DNA of 14,803 bases from Syntrophomonadaceae bacterium (GTDB lineage: Bacteria > Bacillota > Syntrophomonadia > Syntrophomonadales > Syntrophomonadaceae). This document shows, piece after piece, positions 7,352 to 14,803 of the stretch. Under the pieces are notes generated by a model, which was not told the DNA's origin, did not search any database, and saw only the letters and a list, made by a program, of their open reading frames with translations. The position numbers and the translations under genes were made by a program. Position 1 is the first letter of the stretch; each line of letters starts with the position of its first letter. The stretch spans positions 1 to 14,803 of the forward strand of contig JAAYJY010000090.1 of the NCBI GenBank assembly GCA_012522705.1, given 5' to 3'.

Positions 7352-7367
7352 CGGGGAATATTCCCCG
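7352..7367. repeat. Perfect 16-bp palindrome between aminotransferase and DUF1015 genes
   Basis: CGGGGAATATTCCCCG is a perfect palindrome one base past the aminotransferase stop codon and just before the DUF1015 ribosome binding site. On the plus strand it is followed by TTTATTTTAATAT, which would suit a terminator of antisense transcription. On the minus strand it could be an intercistronic hairpin or a protein-binding site. Confidence 0.65.
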
Positions 7368-7368
7368 T

Positions 7369-8436
7369 TTATTTTAATATATCGTCAATGTTGACCAGTA
7401 AATCCTTGATTTCATCCATGGTGCAATCCGCCATATGAGCGATGCGGAAGGTCTTGTCCTTCATCTTGCCGTAACCGTTGGAGATCTGATATCCCCGGTC
7501 GCCCAGGTCTTTGTTCAAGGCCGCCACATCGAATCCGGTGGTATTGGTGATGGTGGTCAGGGTATTGGATAAATAGGCTTCATGGGCGAAGAGGGCATAT
7601 TTCTTACGGGCCCAGGCACGCACATATTCAGCCATGGCCGTATGGCGGGTGAATCTTGCCGCCAGGCCTTCCTCCATGATCCGGTCCAGTTGATAGTCCA
7701 GGGCAAACATGTGGGATAGGGAGGGTGTGGAAGGATACTGATAATCCTTGGTCTGAAGATAATTATACAGGGAAAGCAGATCCAGGTAATAGCCGCGGTG
7801 GGGCACCTGTTTGGCCCTTGCGATAGCCTTGCGGGAGAATGAACATATGGCCAGGCCAGGCGGCAAGCCCAAGGCCTTTTGGGTAGAGGTAATGCAGATA
7901 TCGACACCCAACCGGTCCACTTCTATTTTGGTCCCGCCCATGGAACTGACCGCATCCAGGCAGAAAACCACCTCGGGGTATTGCTTGACAACCTGGGCGA
8001 TTCCTTCCACCGGGTTCATAACACCGGTTGAGGTTTCATTATGAGTTACAGTGATCAGGTCATAGCGGCCCGAGGCCAGCACCTCGTCAACCTGTTCGGG
8101 CAGGGTGGTCTGCCCCCATTCCACCTCATATAAATCAGCGGGAACATTGTTGGCGTCTGCCATTTCCCACCAGCGTTTGCCGAATGCACCCACCGAAAAT
8201 ACCGCCGCGCGTTTCGCAGTGCAGGAACGTACCGCCCCTTCCATCAAACCGCTGCCCGATGAGGTGGATAATAAAATGGTCTCATCAGTATAAAAAAGCT
8301 GGCGCAGTTTATCGCTGATCCGGTGTTGCAGGGCGGAGGCGTCTTTGCTGCGGTGTCCAATCATGGGAGTAGCCATTTGGGCCAGTACATCCGGCCTAAC
8401 CTCGACCGGCCCGGGTATGAACAATTTCTTATGCAC
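7369..8436 (-). CDS. Class V aminotransferase (alanine-glyoxylate / serine-type family)
   Basis: This 355-residue pyridoxal-phosphate enzyme belongs to the fold-type I class V aminotransferases of the alanine-glyoxylate and serine-pyruvate type. The N terminus has FIPGPVEVRPDVL and the SSGSGLMEGA cofactor-binding turn at 59-68. D161 in CLDAVSS would contact the pyridine ring, K187 in TSTQKALGLPPGLA forms the Schiff base, and R331 in FRIAHMAD is the likely carboxylate-binding arginine. The start chosen is the GTG at 8434-8436, with AGAGGG seven bases upstream. An earlier GTG at 8461-8463 lacks a ribosome binding site and lies at the predicted transcription start. Linked to a DUF1015 gene, such enzymes are often placed in serine biosynthesis, but no serA is present here. 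The exact amino donor and acceptor are not determined. Confidence 0.9.
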   Translation of the reverse strand: MHKKLFIPGPVEVRPDVLAQMATPMIGHRSKDASALQHRISDKLRQLFYTDETILLSTSSGSGLMEGAVRSCTAKRAAVFSVGAFGKRWWEMADANNVPADLYEVEWGQTTLPEQVDEVLASGRYDLITVTHNETSTGVMNPVEGIAQVVKQYPEVVFCLDAVSSMGGTKIEVDRLGVDICITSTQKALGLPPGLAICSFSRKAIARAKQVPHRGYYLDLLSLYNYLQTKDYQYPSTPSLSHMFALDYQLDRIMEEGLAARFTRHTAMAEYVRAWARKKYALFAHEAYLSNTLTTITNTTGFDVAALNKDLGDRGYQISNGYGKMKDKTFRIAHMADCTMDEIKDLLVNIDDILK

Positions 8437-8469
8437 GGTTCGACCCTCTTTCGTTTTAATCACACCAGT

Positions 8470-8498
8470 ATTTTATCAATTTCCCCCGGCCAGCACAA
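8470..8498 (-). promoter_or_regulatory. Probable promoter of the aminotransferase-DUF1015 operon
   Basis: On the minus strand TTGTGC (8498-8493) and TAAAAT (8475-8470) are separated by 17 bases. Transcription would start near 8463, leaving a short leader before the GTG at 8436. This also supports the shorter start codon choice. The -35 hexamer is only a partial match. Confidence 0.45.
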
Positions 8499-8608
8499 TC
8501 AGCCCTCCGCCCCCACCATCTCTCCGGGGCCTGGCCGGAGCCAAGACAGCCGCTGTTTATGAATAGAATCGGCCCCCGGTTCCCTTTTGGCTGCCATGGT
8601 CTGGCCGG
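8486..8608. repeat. Three CTGGCCGG / CCGGCCAG elements in a divergent promoter region
   Basis: CCGGCCAG (8486-8493) is the exact inverse of CTGGCCGG at 8531-8538 and again at 8601-8608. With one flanking base, the first and third form a nine-base inverted repeat. The first sits inside the spacer of the predicted aminotransferase promoter, and the third ends seven bases before the -35 of the divergent gene. This is consistent with a shared regulator, but GC-rich motifs can recur by chance. Confidence 0.4.
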
Positions 8609-8614
8609 GTTATT

Positions 8615-8643
8615 TTGACTGCCACTGGTGATTATTATAGTAT
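8615..8643 (+). promoter_or_regulatory. Probable promoter of the FMN-binding split-barrel gene
   Basis: TTGACT (8615-8620) and TAGTAT (8638-8643) are separated by 17 bases; TATAGT two bases earlier is an alternative -10. The start codon is about 80 bases downstream. The -35 is a five-of-six match. Confidence 0.5.
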
Positions 8644-8721
8644 GAACATAAATCCAGCCCTATTTAAACCCTCATGTGATTGAAGAGGAAAACGACCTCA
8701 AATAAAGAATAGGAGGTATCT

Positions 8722-9255
8722 ATGGACCAGCAACTGGTGGAAAAAGCCCGTACCCTAATCAACGCCAACCTGATATCCACCACCCTGAGCACCGTCAGCA
8801 AGGACTATGACGTAAATATAGCGGTGATCACGATTCTGGAGATGGTGGATGATGATGCCATCATCTGTGCCCGCTTCGGGGCCGACAAGACCTATGCCAA
8901 CCTGAAGGAAACCGGCAAAGGGGTATTCCTGGTCTTGCTGACCCCCGACCAACATACCAAGGACGGGATCCGGGTCTATGTGGAATTGACGGAGGATCAG
9001 CAAGAGGGAGAATATTACGACCGCATCAGGGCCCGTCTCGACCAAACATCCTATAGCCACTTCCCGTTGAGGAACTGCCTGGTGTTTAAAATCACCGATA
9101 TCCTGCCGGTGTCGATGCATAAGAAAACATTCCCGGCCCAAGCCGGATATAAGAAAGGCAGGCCGAACAGGCCCGGTCGCCGCCGGCCTACTTCTCCCAT
9201 GATCTACAGGTATTATTACCAGACAGCTCGAGGCATGAAAATAGCCGGCGACTGA
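8722..9255 (+). CDS. Pyridoxamine 5'-phosphate oxidase-like FMN-binding protein
   Basis: This 177-residue protein resembles the small FMN-binding split-barrel family. Residues 5-40 hold an N-terminal helix and the LISTTLSTVSKDYDVNIAVI strand pair, 43-61 give DDDAIICARFGADKTYANLKE, and 68-90 give VFLVLLTP and the KDGIRVYVEL strand. Members bind flavin and often act as small flavin reductases or pyridoxamine-phosphate-oxidase relatives; the actual substrate is not visible. The start ATG follows AGGAGG by five bases. Residues 133-177 form a basic tail rich in Lys, Arg, Gly and Pro, and then Tyr, unlike a split-barrel end. I found no alternative frame that restores a more typical end. The gene has its own promoter, is divergent from the aminotransferase operon and convergent with map. 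Confidence 0.78.
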   Translation: MDQQLVEKARTLINANLISTTLSTVSKDYDVNIAVITILEMVDDDAIICARFGADKTYANLKETGKGVFLVLLTPDQHTKDGIRVYVELTEDQQEGEYYDRIRARLDQTSYSHFPLRNCLVFKITDILPVSMHKKTFPAQAGYKKGRPNRPGRRRPTSPMIYRYYYQTARGMKIAGD

Positions 9256-9274
9256 GACGTACTGCGGGTACGTC
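9256..9274. terminator. Hairpin immediately after the split-barrel gene stop codon
   Basis: GACGTAC (9256-9262) and GTACGTC (9268-9274) form a perfect seven-base stem with a five-base loop, starting on the base after the TGA. There is no T tract after it, so it may protect the 3' end or act with the GC-rich hairpin downstream rather than terminate alone. Confidence 0.45.
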
Positions 9275-9307
9275 GGCCGAGCCGGCTGGTTGAAACAACG
9301 ATGAGAT

Positions 9308-9330
9308 CCCCTGCCCGGAACGGCCTGGGG
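9308..9330. terminator. Hairpin between convergent split-barrel and map genes
   Basis: CCCC-T-GCC (9308-9315) pairs with GGC-CT-GGGG (9322-9330) around a six-base loop, abutting the map stop codon at 9331-9333. The plus-strand exit is TTATTCA. It is a plausible weak terminator for either convergent gene. Confidence 0.45.
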
Positions 9331-10215
9331 TTATTCACTGAGGATATCCACCCCATCTTCGGTCACCCGCACCGTATGCTCCCATTGCGCTGACAGCCGA
9401 CCATCCCGGGTCACCGCCGTCCAGCCGTCCTGCAGGCGCCGGCATTGATAGCCGCCCATATTGATCATGGGTTCCACCGTAAAGACCATATTGGGGACCA
9501 GCACCATCCCGCCTTCCCTCTCGCCATAGTGGTGCACGAAAGGTTCCTCGTGAAATTCCAGCCCCACCCCGTGGCCGCCATAGTCCTGGACCACAGAATA
9601 ACCATGTTGGTTGGCATATTGCTCTATGGCGTAGCCGATATCCCCTATGCGGTTAAATGGCTTCACCTGTTCGATCCCGATATATAAGCACTCCCGCGCT
9701 ACCCGCACCAAATCCCGAGCTTCACGGGAAGGCTCGCCGATCATGAACATCCGGCTCACATCGCCAAAATAACCCTCGAGGATGGTGGTAACATCGACAT
9801 TGACGATGTCACCGTCCTGTAAACGGGTCTCACCGGGAATGCCATGACAGACTACTTGGTTTATGGAGGTGCAGACGCTGCCGGGATAGCCCTGGTAATT
9901 CAAGCAGGCCGGAATGGCGCCATGTTCGATGGTATACTCATACACCCAGCGGTCGATCTCCCTGGTCTGTATCCCTTCCCCTATCCGGGTCGCTACCATA
10001 TCCAGGATGTCGTTGCTCAACCGGCAGGCCTGTCTGATGCCCTCAATCTGCTCATCGGTCTTGACCAAATCACGGGTTGGCACTAGGCAACCGGCCGTTT
10101 CCATCTCCTTTAACCTCTCGTCCTGGGCCAGGTGACACTTCTTATATTTCCGGCCGCTCCCGCACCAGCATGGGTCATTGCGGGAAAGCCTTGCAATCTG
10201 AATTTGCTGCTCCAA
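9331..10215 (-). CDS. map: Type I methionine aminopeptidase with N-terminal SEC-C zinc motif
   Basis: This 294-residue cytosolic metalloprotease removes the initiator methionine from new proteins. The five metal ligands are present: D141 (NVDVT), D152 (FGDVSR), H215 (GGHGVG), E248 (FTVEPM) and E279 (QWEHT), together with the conserved H124 and H222. Before the catalytic domain is a SEC-C motif, SRNDPCWCGSGRKYKKCH, with C16, C18, C27 and H28 as zinc ligands. Such extensions are common in clostridial and some other bacterial enzymes and are thought to aid ribosome association. The start is a TTG at 10213-10215, with GAAGG seven bases upstream; there is no in-frame ATG before the zinc motif, and an in-frame TGA closes the frame upstream. 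A run of seven T residues directly precedes and includes the start codon. It converges on the split-barrel gene. Confidence 0.95.
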   Translation of the reverse strand: MEQQIQIARLSRNDPCWCGSGRKYKKCHLAQDERLKEMETAGCLVPTRDLVKTDEQIEGIRQACRLSNDILDMVATRIGEGIQTREIDRWVYEYTIEHGAIPACLNYQGYPGSVCTSINQVVCHGIPGETRLQDGDIVNVDVTTILEGYFGDVSRMFMIGEPSREARDLVRVARECLYIGIEQVKPFNRIGDIGYAIEQYANQHGYSVVQDYGGHGVGLEFHEEPFVHHYGEREGGMVLVPNMVFTVEPMINMGGYQCRRLQDGWTAVTRDGRLSAQWEHTVRVTEDGVDILSE

Positions 10216-10376
10216 AAAAACACCTTCTTTATTACTTCTACTACTTCAGCCCCGATGCCGAGCGCTTCATCCAGCAGGCTTTCTTTTCGAGTCCCCGTCC
10301 CTGCCCTTTTAAATCAGCCCGCTCTGCATTTATACTGGCCATGCTCGGGCCAAACTGGATCAGACAGCACCATCAA

Positions 10377-11051
10377 CTAATAATACATCAGGAATCTGAA
10401 CATCAGCCAGAAATGGCCTAGGCTTCCACCGATCACGAAGAGATGAAATATTTCGTGAAAACCAAACCAGGTGGAATTGATCCGCGGCCATTTAAATCCA
10501 TAGATCAATGCACCTATTGTATATAGCAGCCCACCTGTCACCAAACAGGCCATTGCCCCCGCCGACAGGGATTGCAGCAATGGGTAAAATGCGATGATCA
10601 CCAACCAGCCCATCAGCAGGTATACTCCGGTGGTGAGCCAACGCGGCGCTCCAAACCAGACGATGGTAAGGATGATCCCCAACGCCGCCAGGATCCACAC
10701 CGCTATGAGCAGAAATCTACCCCAGGCACCGGTCAGGGCCAGTACGCAAACGGGGGTATAGGTTCCCGCTATCAGTACATAGATCATTATGTGGTCGATC
10801 CGCCGCAGGAACTCGCTGATCTTCTCCGGGACCCTGGCTAGGTGATAGATGGCGCTGGAAGTATACAGCAAAATCAGGGAAGCTCCAAATACGCTGAAAG
10901 CCACTACATGGGTGACGGTGGCATACAATAAAGCATAGCGCAGCAACAATGCCAATCCCGCAATGGACAGCAAGGCTCCTCCCAGGTGGGTCAATCCGCT
11001 GACCGGGTCCCGGCATTTTTCTTTCAGGAAATATGCAGTCTTCTCAATCAT
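10377..11051 (-). CDS. trhA: Hemolysin III / TrhA family (PAQR-related) membrane protein
   Basis: This 224-residue integral membrane protein has about seven hydrophobic segments, starting near residues 22-40 and ending near 201-221. The family's metal-site residues are in place: S66 and H70 in SSAIYH, D86 in RRIDHIMIYVLIAGTYTP, and H199 and H203 in HEIFH near the C terminus. The family resembles eukaryotic PAQR receptors and is linked to membrane homeostasis; the old hemolysin name comes from a Bacillus cereus relative and does not imply toxicity. The start ATG at 11049-11051 has GGGAG seven bases upstream. It stands alone between map and the cysteine-desulfurase-like gene, with a likely own promoter and a 12-bp direct repeat upstream. 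I saw no clear terminator in the 161 bp before map. Confidence 0.92.
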   Translation of the reverse strand: MIEKTAYFLKEKCRDPVSGLTHLGGALLSIAGLALLLRYALLYATVTHVVAFSVFGASLILLYTSSAIYHLARVPEKISEFLRRIDHIMIYVLIAGTYTPVCVLALTGAWGRFLLIAVWILAALGIILTIVWFGAPRWLTTGVYLLMGWLVIIAFYPLLQSLSAGAMACLVTGGLLYTIGALIYGFKWPRINSTWFGFHEIFHLFVIGGSLGHFWLMFRFLMYY

Positions 11052-11110
11052 GGCAAGCTCCCATTACCATCGCTTGGATCCGAAAATCCAGCCCTGATAT
11101 TTTATTATAC

Positions 11111-11139
11111 TATATAATGGCAGCCAATATTGATCCCAA
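11111..11139 (-). promoter_or_regulatory. Probable trhA promoter
   Basis: On the minus strand TTGGGA (11139-11134) and TATATA (11116-11111) are 17 bases apart. A perfect TATAAT also lies just downstream (11109-11104) but without a suitable -35. The start codon is about 55 bases further. The region is AT-rich, so the exact start is uncertain. Confidence 0.4.
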
Positions 11140-11147
11140 TATCGATC
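11124..11147. repeat. 12-bp tandem direct repeat at the trhA promoter
   Basis: CCAATATTGATC (11124-11135) is followed directly by CCAATATCGATC (11136-11147), differing at one base. The repeat overlaps the predicted -35 hexamer and spacer of the trhA promoter, a position suited to an operator. Confidence 0.5.
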
Positions 11148-11205
11148 AAATAAATCCATATTCTGGCCGACCGGGCCAGCCAGCCTTTTATAACCAAGCC
11201 CTAGG

Positions 11206-11234
11206 AATACCCGTATTGAGGCGTCCATGGGGTA
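11206..11234 (-). repeat. Dispersed intergenic repeat, copy B
   Basis: Read on the minus strand this 29-bp stretch is TACCCCATG-G-ACGCCTC-A-ATA-CGGG-T-ATT. It matches 5960-5989 at 26 positions. The two copies are about 5.2 kb apart and inverted relative to each other, and both lie in spacers upstream of minus-strand genes. The element is unidentified. Confidence 0.6.
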
Positions 11235-11299
11235 AGCCGCCGGCGCCCGTGAAACGAGCCTTCCATATTAACCTAAACCAGCCCATAGAGCCTTGGCCG

Positions 11300-11327
11300 A
11301 TAAATAAAGACCCTTCGCTGCGAAGGG
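11300..11327 (-). terminator. Rho-independent terminator of the cysteine-desulfurase-like gene
   Basis: CCCTTCGC (11311-11318) and GCGAAGGG (11320-11327) form a perfect eight-base stem. Reading the minus strand, the stem is followed by TCTTTATTTATC. It lies about 50 bases past the stop codon at 11378. This is a standard intrinsic terminator. Confidence 0.85.
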
Positions 11328-11377
11328 CCTCGGATTGATAGTCTATGAGTCACGCACAAGCGGTTGGAAACCGGCCC

Positions 11378-12526
11378 TCAAGCCCGCCGGGCTATTTCAT
11401 GCAGGGCCCGCACGGCCTGTTCGATGTGGTCAACGGTATTAAAAAATCCCGGGCTCAGACGGCAGGCGCCCAGTTCCAGGGTCCCCAACGTCTTATGGGC
11501 CAAAGGTGCGCAATGCAGTCCCGACCGGGAGCCAATCCCGTAATCATTCCCCAACCGCAGGCTGAGCTCACCGCAATCCATACCCTCCAGGTTAAAGGCA
11601 ACTACCGACGTATACCGGCCGCGGTCGCTTCCCCCGTAAATCCGCAGCCCCTTGATCCCCTGTATCCCCTCCACTAATCGGGAGGTCAGATCCTGCTCAT
11701 GGCGGCGGATCACATCGCATCCGGTGGCCAGCACGAATCTGCCCGCCGCATTAAGTCCGGCGATACCCGGGGTGTTGGGGGTGCCGCTTTCCAGGTGGTC
11801 GGGCATGAAATCAGGTTGCTCCAGAAATTCGGAGCGGGACCCGGTGCCGCCATATTTGAGCGGCCGGATGTCCAGCCCCGGCCGTACATACAATCCCCCG
11901 GTGCCCTGCGGGCCCAGCAGCCCCTTGTGGCCGGTAAAGGCCAGCAGGTCTATGCCCTGCCGGGCCACATCGATATCCAATAACCCAGCGGTCTGGGCAC
12001 TGTCTACCATGAAGACGATGCCATGCTGGCGGGCGATGGTCCCAACTTCCTCCAGGGGCATGATGGTCCCGGTCAAGTTGGAGGCATGCAGTAGGCATAT
12101 CATACGGGTGTTGGGCCGTATGGCGGTCACAATGTCGGCCGGGTCCAGCCGGCCTTCTTTATTGCAGGCTACCGCCGTCCACTCCACTCCCTGCTGGGAA
12201 AGTACGAACAGAGGCCGGGCCACCGCGTTGTGTTCCATGCTGGTGGTGATCACATGGTCACCAGGCCGCAGATATCCACTTAGAGCGGTGTTAATGGCTT
12301 CGGTTATATTGAGCATAAAAGCGATGTTGATACCATCATCGATATTAAAAAGCGCCGCCAAGGCTTCGCGGGCATCCAGCAGGACCGAGCCTGCCTCCAG
12401 GGTCTGGGTGTGGGTACCCCGTCCCGGACTTCCCCCTTGGTGCCGATTGAAATGATCCATGGCTTCATATACGCACTCCGGTTTAGGAAAAGATGTAGCC
12501 GCATTGTCCATATAGATGCGTTCCAC
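11378..12526 (-). CDS. Cysteine desulfurase family protein (class V aminotransferase)
   Basis: This 382-residue pyridoxal-phosphate enzyme resembles the cysteine desulfurase group typified by Enterococcus EF2568 (TIGR01977). Visible features are YMDNAATSFPKP at 5-16, H99 in SMEHNAVARPL (ring-stacking histidine), D175 in FMVDSAQTAG, the Schiff-base K201 in FTGHKGLLGPQGTG, and C339 in SGLHCAPLAHKTLG, the expected sulfur-accepting cysteine. It would release sulfur, or selenium, from cysteine or selenocysteine as an enzyme-bound persulfide. No iscU, sufU or selenium gene adjoins it, so the acceptor is unknown. The start is the GTG at 12524-12526, with GAGGTG five bases upstream; the ATG at codon 6 is too close to the conserved core. 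It has its own promoter and a strong terminator, so it is monocistronic. Confidence 0.92.
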   Translation of the reverse strand: MERIYMDNAATSFPKPECVYEAMDHFNRHQGGSPGRGTHTQTLEAGSVLLDAREALAALFNIDDGINIAFMLNITEAINTALSGYLRPGDHVITTSMEHNAVARPLFVLSQQGVEWTAVACNKEGRLDPADIVTAIRPNTRMICLLHASNLTGTIMPLEEVGTIARQHGIVFMVDSAQTAGLLDIDVARQGIDLLAFTGHKGLLGPQGTGGLYVRPGLDIRPLKYGGTGSRSEFLEQPDFMPDHLESGTPNTPGIAGLNAAGRFVLATGCDVIRRHEQDLTSRLVEGIQGIKGLRIYGGSDRGRYTSVVAFNLEGMDCGELSLRLGNDYGIGSRSGLHCAPLAHKTLGTLELGACRLSPGFFNTVDHIEQAVRALHEIARRA

Positions 12527-12548
12527 TCCATCACCTCGTTTCGGGCTC

Positions 12549-12577
12549 AGTATATCATTTATGTTCTAATCTTTAAA
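12549..12577 (-). promoter_or_regulatory. Possible promoter of the cysteine-desulfurase-like gene
   Basis: On the minus strand TTTAAA (12577-12572) and TATACT (12554-12549) are 17 bases apart in an AT-rich stretch, about 22 bases before the GTG start. The -35 is weak. The leader would be short but includes the ribosome binding site. Confidence 0.4.
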
Positions 12578-12597
12578 ATAACTAATGGTTATAGAGC

Positions 12598-12798
12598 AGT
12601 TTAAGGCTTCAGCTTGTTCAGCAGCCTTACCCAGCTTACCATGCCTGATGTAATTTCTGTTCGTCGGACTAAAAGTTTGCCGCCGGCTTCCTTCAGATTC
12701 CTATTCGCCGGGGACACCCTTGCCTTAAGCTATGGGCTTGGCACTATCAACCCGTACTAGTAACCTTACCCTTGAGACTGCGCCCATGCCGGGCGCAC
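12598..12798 (-). mobile_element. Truncated group II intron: 5' end / domain I fragment, probably group IIC
   Basis: The minus strand from 12798 begins GTGCGCCCGGCATGGGCGCA, the conserved GUGCG 5' end plus first stem of a bacterial group II intron. It is followed by typical domain I blocks: CTTAAGGCAAGGGTGTCC (12729-12712), then GGAATCTGAAGGAAGCCGGC with GGCAAA (12701-12676), then a GTCCGACGAACA block. Similarity ends near AAACTGC at about 12598. The maturase gene, domain V and the 3' end are missing, so it cannot splice. It starts two bases after the T tract of the clpB terminator, in the same orientation; group IIC introns are known to insert after intrinsic terminators. Recognition rests on remembered family sequence; the right-hand boundary is approximate. 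Confidence 0.8.
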
Positions 12799-12799
12799 C

Positions 12800-12835
12800 A
12801 AAAAGCGGGGCCCGGTTAATTCCTCCTTGCCCCGC
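12800..12835 (-). terminator. Rho-independent terminator of clpB
   Basis: GCGGGGC (12835-12829 on the minus strand) pairs perfectly with GCCCCGC (12811-12805), followed by TTTTT (12804-12800). It lies 25 bases past the clpB stop codon. The 17-base loop contains an AAGGAGG tract. The group II intron fragment begins just after the T tract. Confidence 0.85.
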
Positions 12836-12860
12836 CCTATTCAATTCTGGTTCCAGAAGA

Positions 12861-14803
<1,943 letters not shown>

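Larger units (their letters stand above)
11052..11377. other. 326-bp spacer: trhA promoter, repeats, desulfurase terminator
   Basis: No protein gene is supported. From left to right the spacer holds the trhA promoter and a 12-bp direct repeat, a copy of a diverged dispersed repeat, and the terminator of the desulfurase-like gene. A minus-strand frame starting at the ATG inside repeat copy B stays open for about 50 codons, but it has no ribosome binding site and overlaps the promoter. Confidence 0.55.
12527..12860. other. 334-bp spacer: desulfurase promoter, group II intron fragment, clpB terminator
   Basis: Read on the minus strand from clpB, this spacer holds the clpB terminator, then about 200 bases of a group II intron 5' end, then an AT-rich stretch with the promoter of the desulfurase-like gene. 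No protein gene is supported on either strand. Confidence 0.7.

Noticed and set aside
11652..12455. 267-codon plus-strand open frame opposite the desulfurase-like gene
   Set aside because: Antisense shadow: composition is Ser/Arg/Pro-rich with no domain, and the minus-strand gene is clearly real.
12738..12754. TTGGCAC on the plus strand, another -24-like element
   Set aside because: No TTGC at the required spacing, no plus-strand gene downstream, and it lies inside the group II intron fragment.
12779..12800. tRNA 3' end, suggested by a GC-rich stem followed by CACCA on the plus strand
   Set aside because: The complementary arm is only a few bases away and no cloverleaf fits; the stem is the first helix of the group II intron fragment.

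Overview
The window looks like a chromosomal segment of an anaerobic Firmicute of the Clostridia, possibly a syntrophic fatty-acid oxidiser related to Syntrophomonas or Pelotomaculum. This is inferred from strong AGGAGG-type ribosome binding sites, GTG and TTG starts, a sigma-54 activator next to a thiolase, acetate kinase, a SEC-C-tagged methionine aminopeptidase and ClpB. No 16S or other taxonomic marker is present. Eleven protein genes are visible; two run off the ends and one is interrupted by a stop codon.

Layout. 1-449 (-) is the N-terminal part of a metallo-beta-lactamase-fold hydrolase. Divergent from it, 602-2701 (+) encodes a sigma-54 enhancer-binding protein with three tandem PAS modules. 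The next gene, 3130-4335 (+), is a thiolase preceded by a near-consensus -24/-12 sigma-54 promoter at 2914-2930. Acetate kinase (4542-5747, -) converges on the thiolase across a shared hairpin. Upstream of ackA on the minus strand lie a DUF1015 gene with an in-frame TAA (6084-7328) and a class V aminotransferase (7369-8436), which look like one operon. A divergent FMN-binding split-barrel protein (8722-9255, +) meets methionine aminopeptidase (9331-10215, -). After these come a hemolysin III/TrhA membrane protein (10377-11051, -), a cysteine-desulfurase-like enzyme (11378-12526, -) and the 3' three quarters of clpB (12861-14803, -).

How the genes fit together. The clearest functional link is regulatory: the triple-PAS activator and the sigma-54 promoter in front of the thiolase form a probable regulator-target pair. 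Thiolase releases acetyl-CoA in beta-oxidation and acetate kinase makes ATP from acetyl phosphate, so both suit a fatty-acid-to-acetate metabolism, although phosphotransacetylase is not in the window. The remaining genes look like separate housekeeping units with their own promoters and terminators.

Non-coding regions hold the less expected material. A 5' fragment of a group II intron (about 12598-12798, -) starts just after the clpB terminator, the insertion habit of group IIC introns. A diverged 29-30 bp intergenic repeat occurs in two inverted copies (5960-5989 and 11206-11234), the first inside a nested hairpin. Several operator-like repeats are also present. I found no CRISPR array, tRNA, rRNA or complete insertion sequence.
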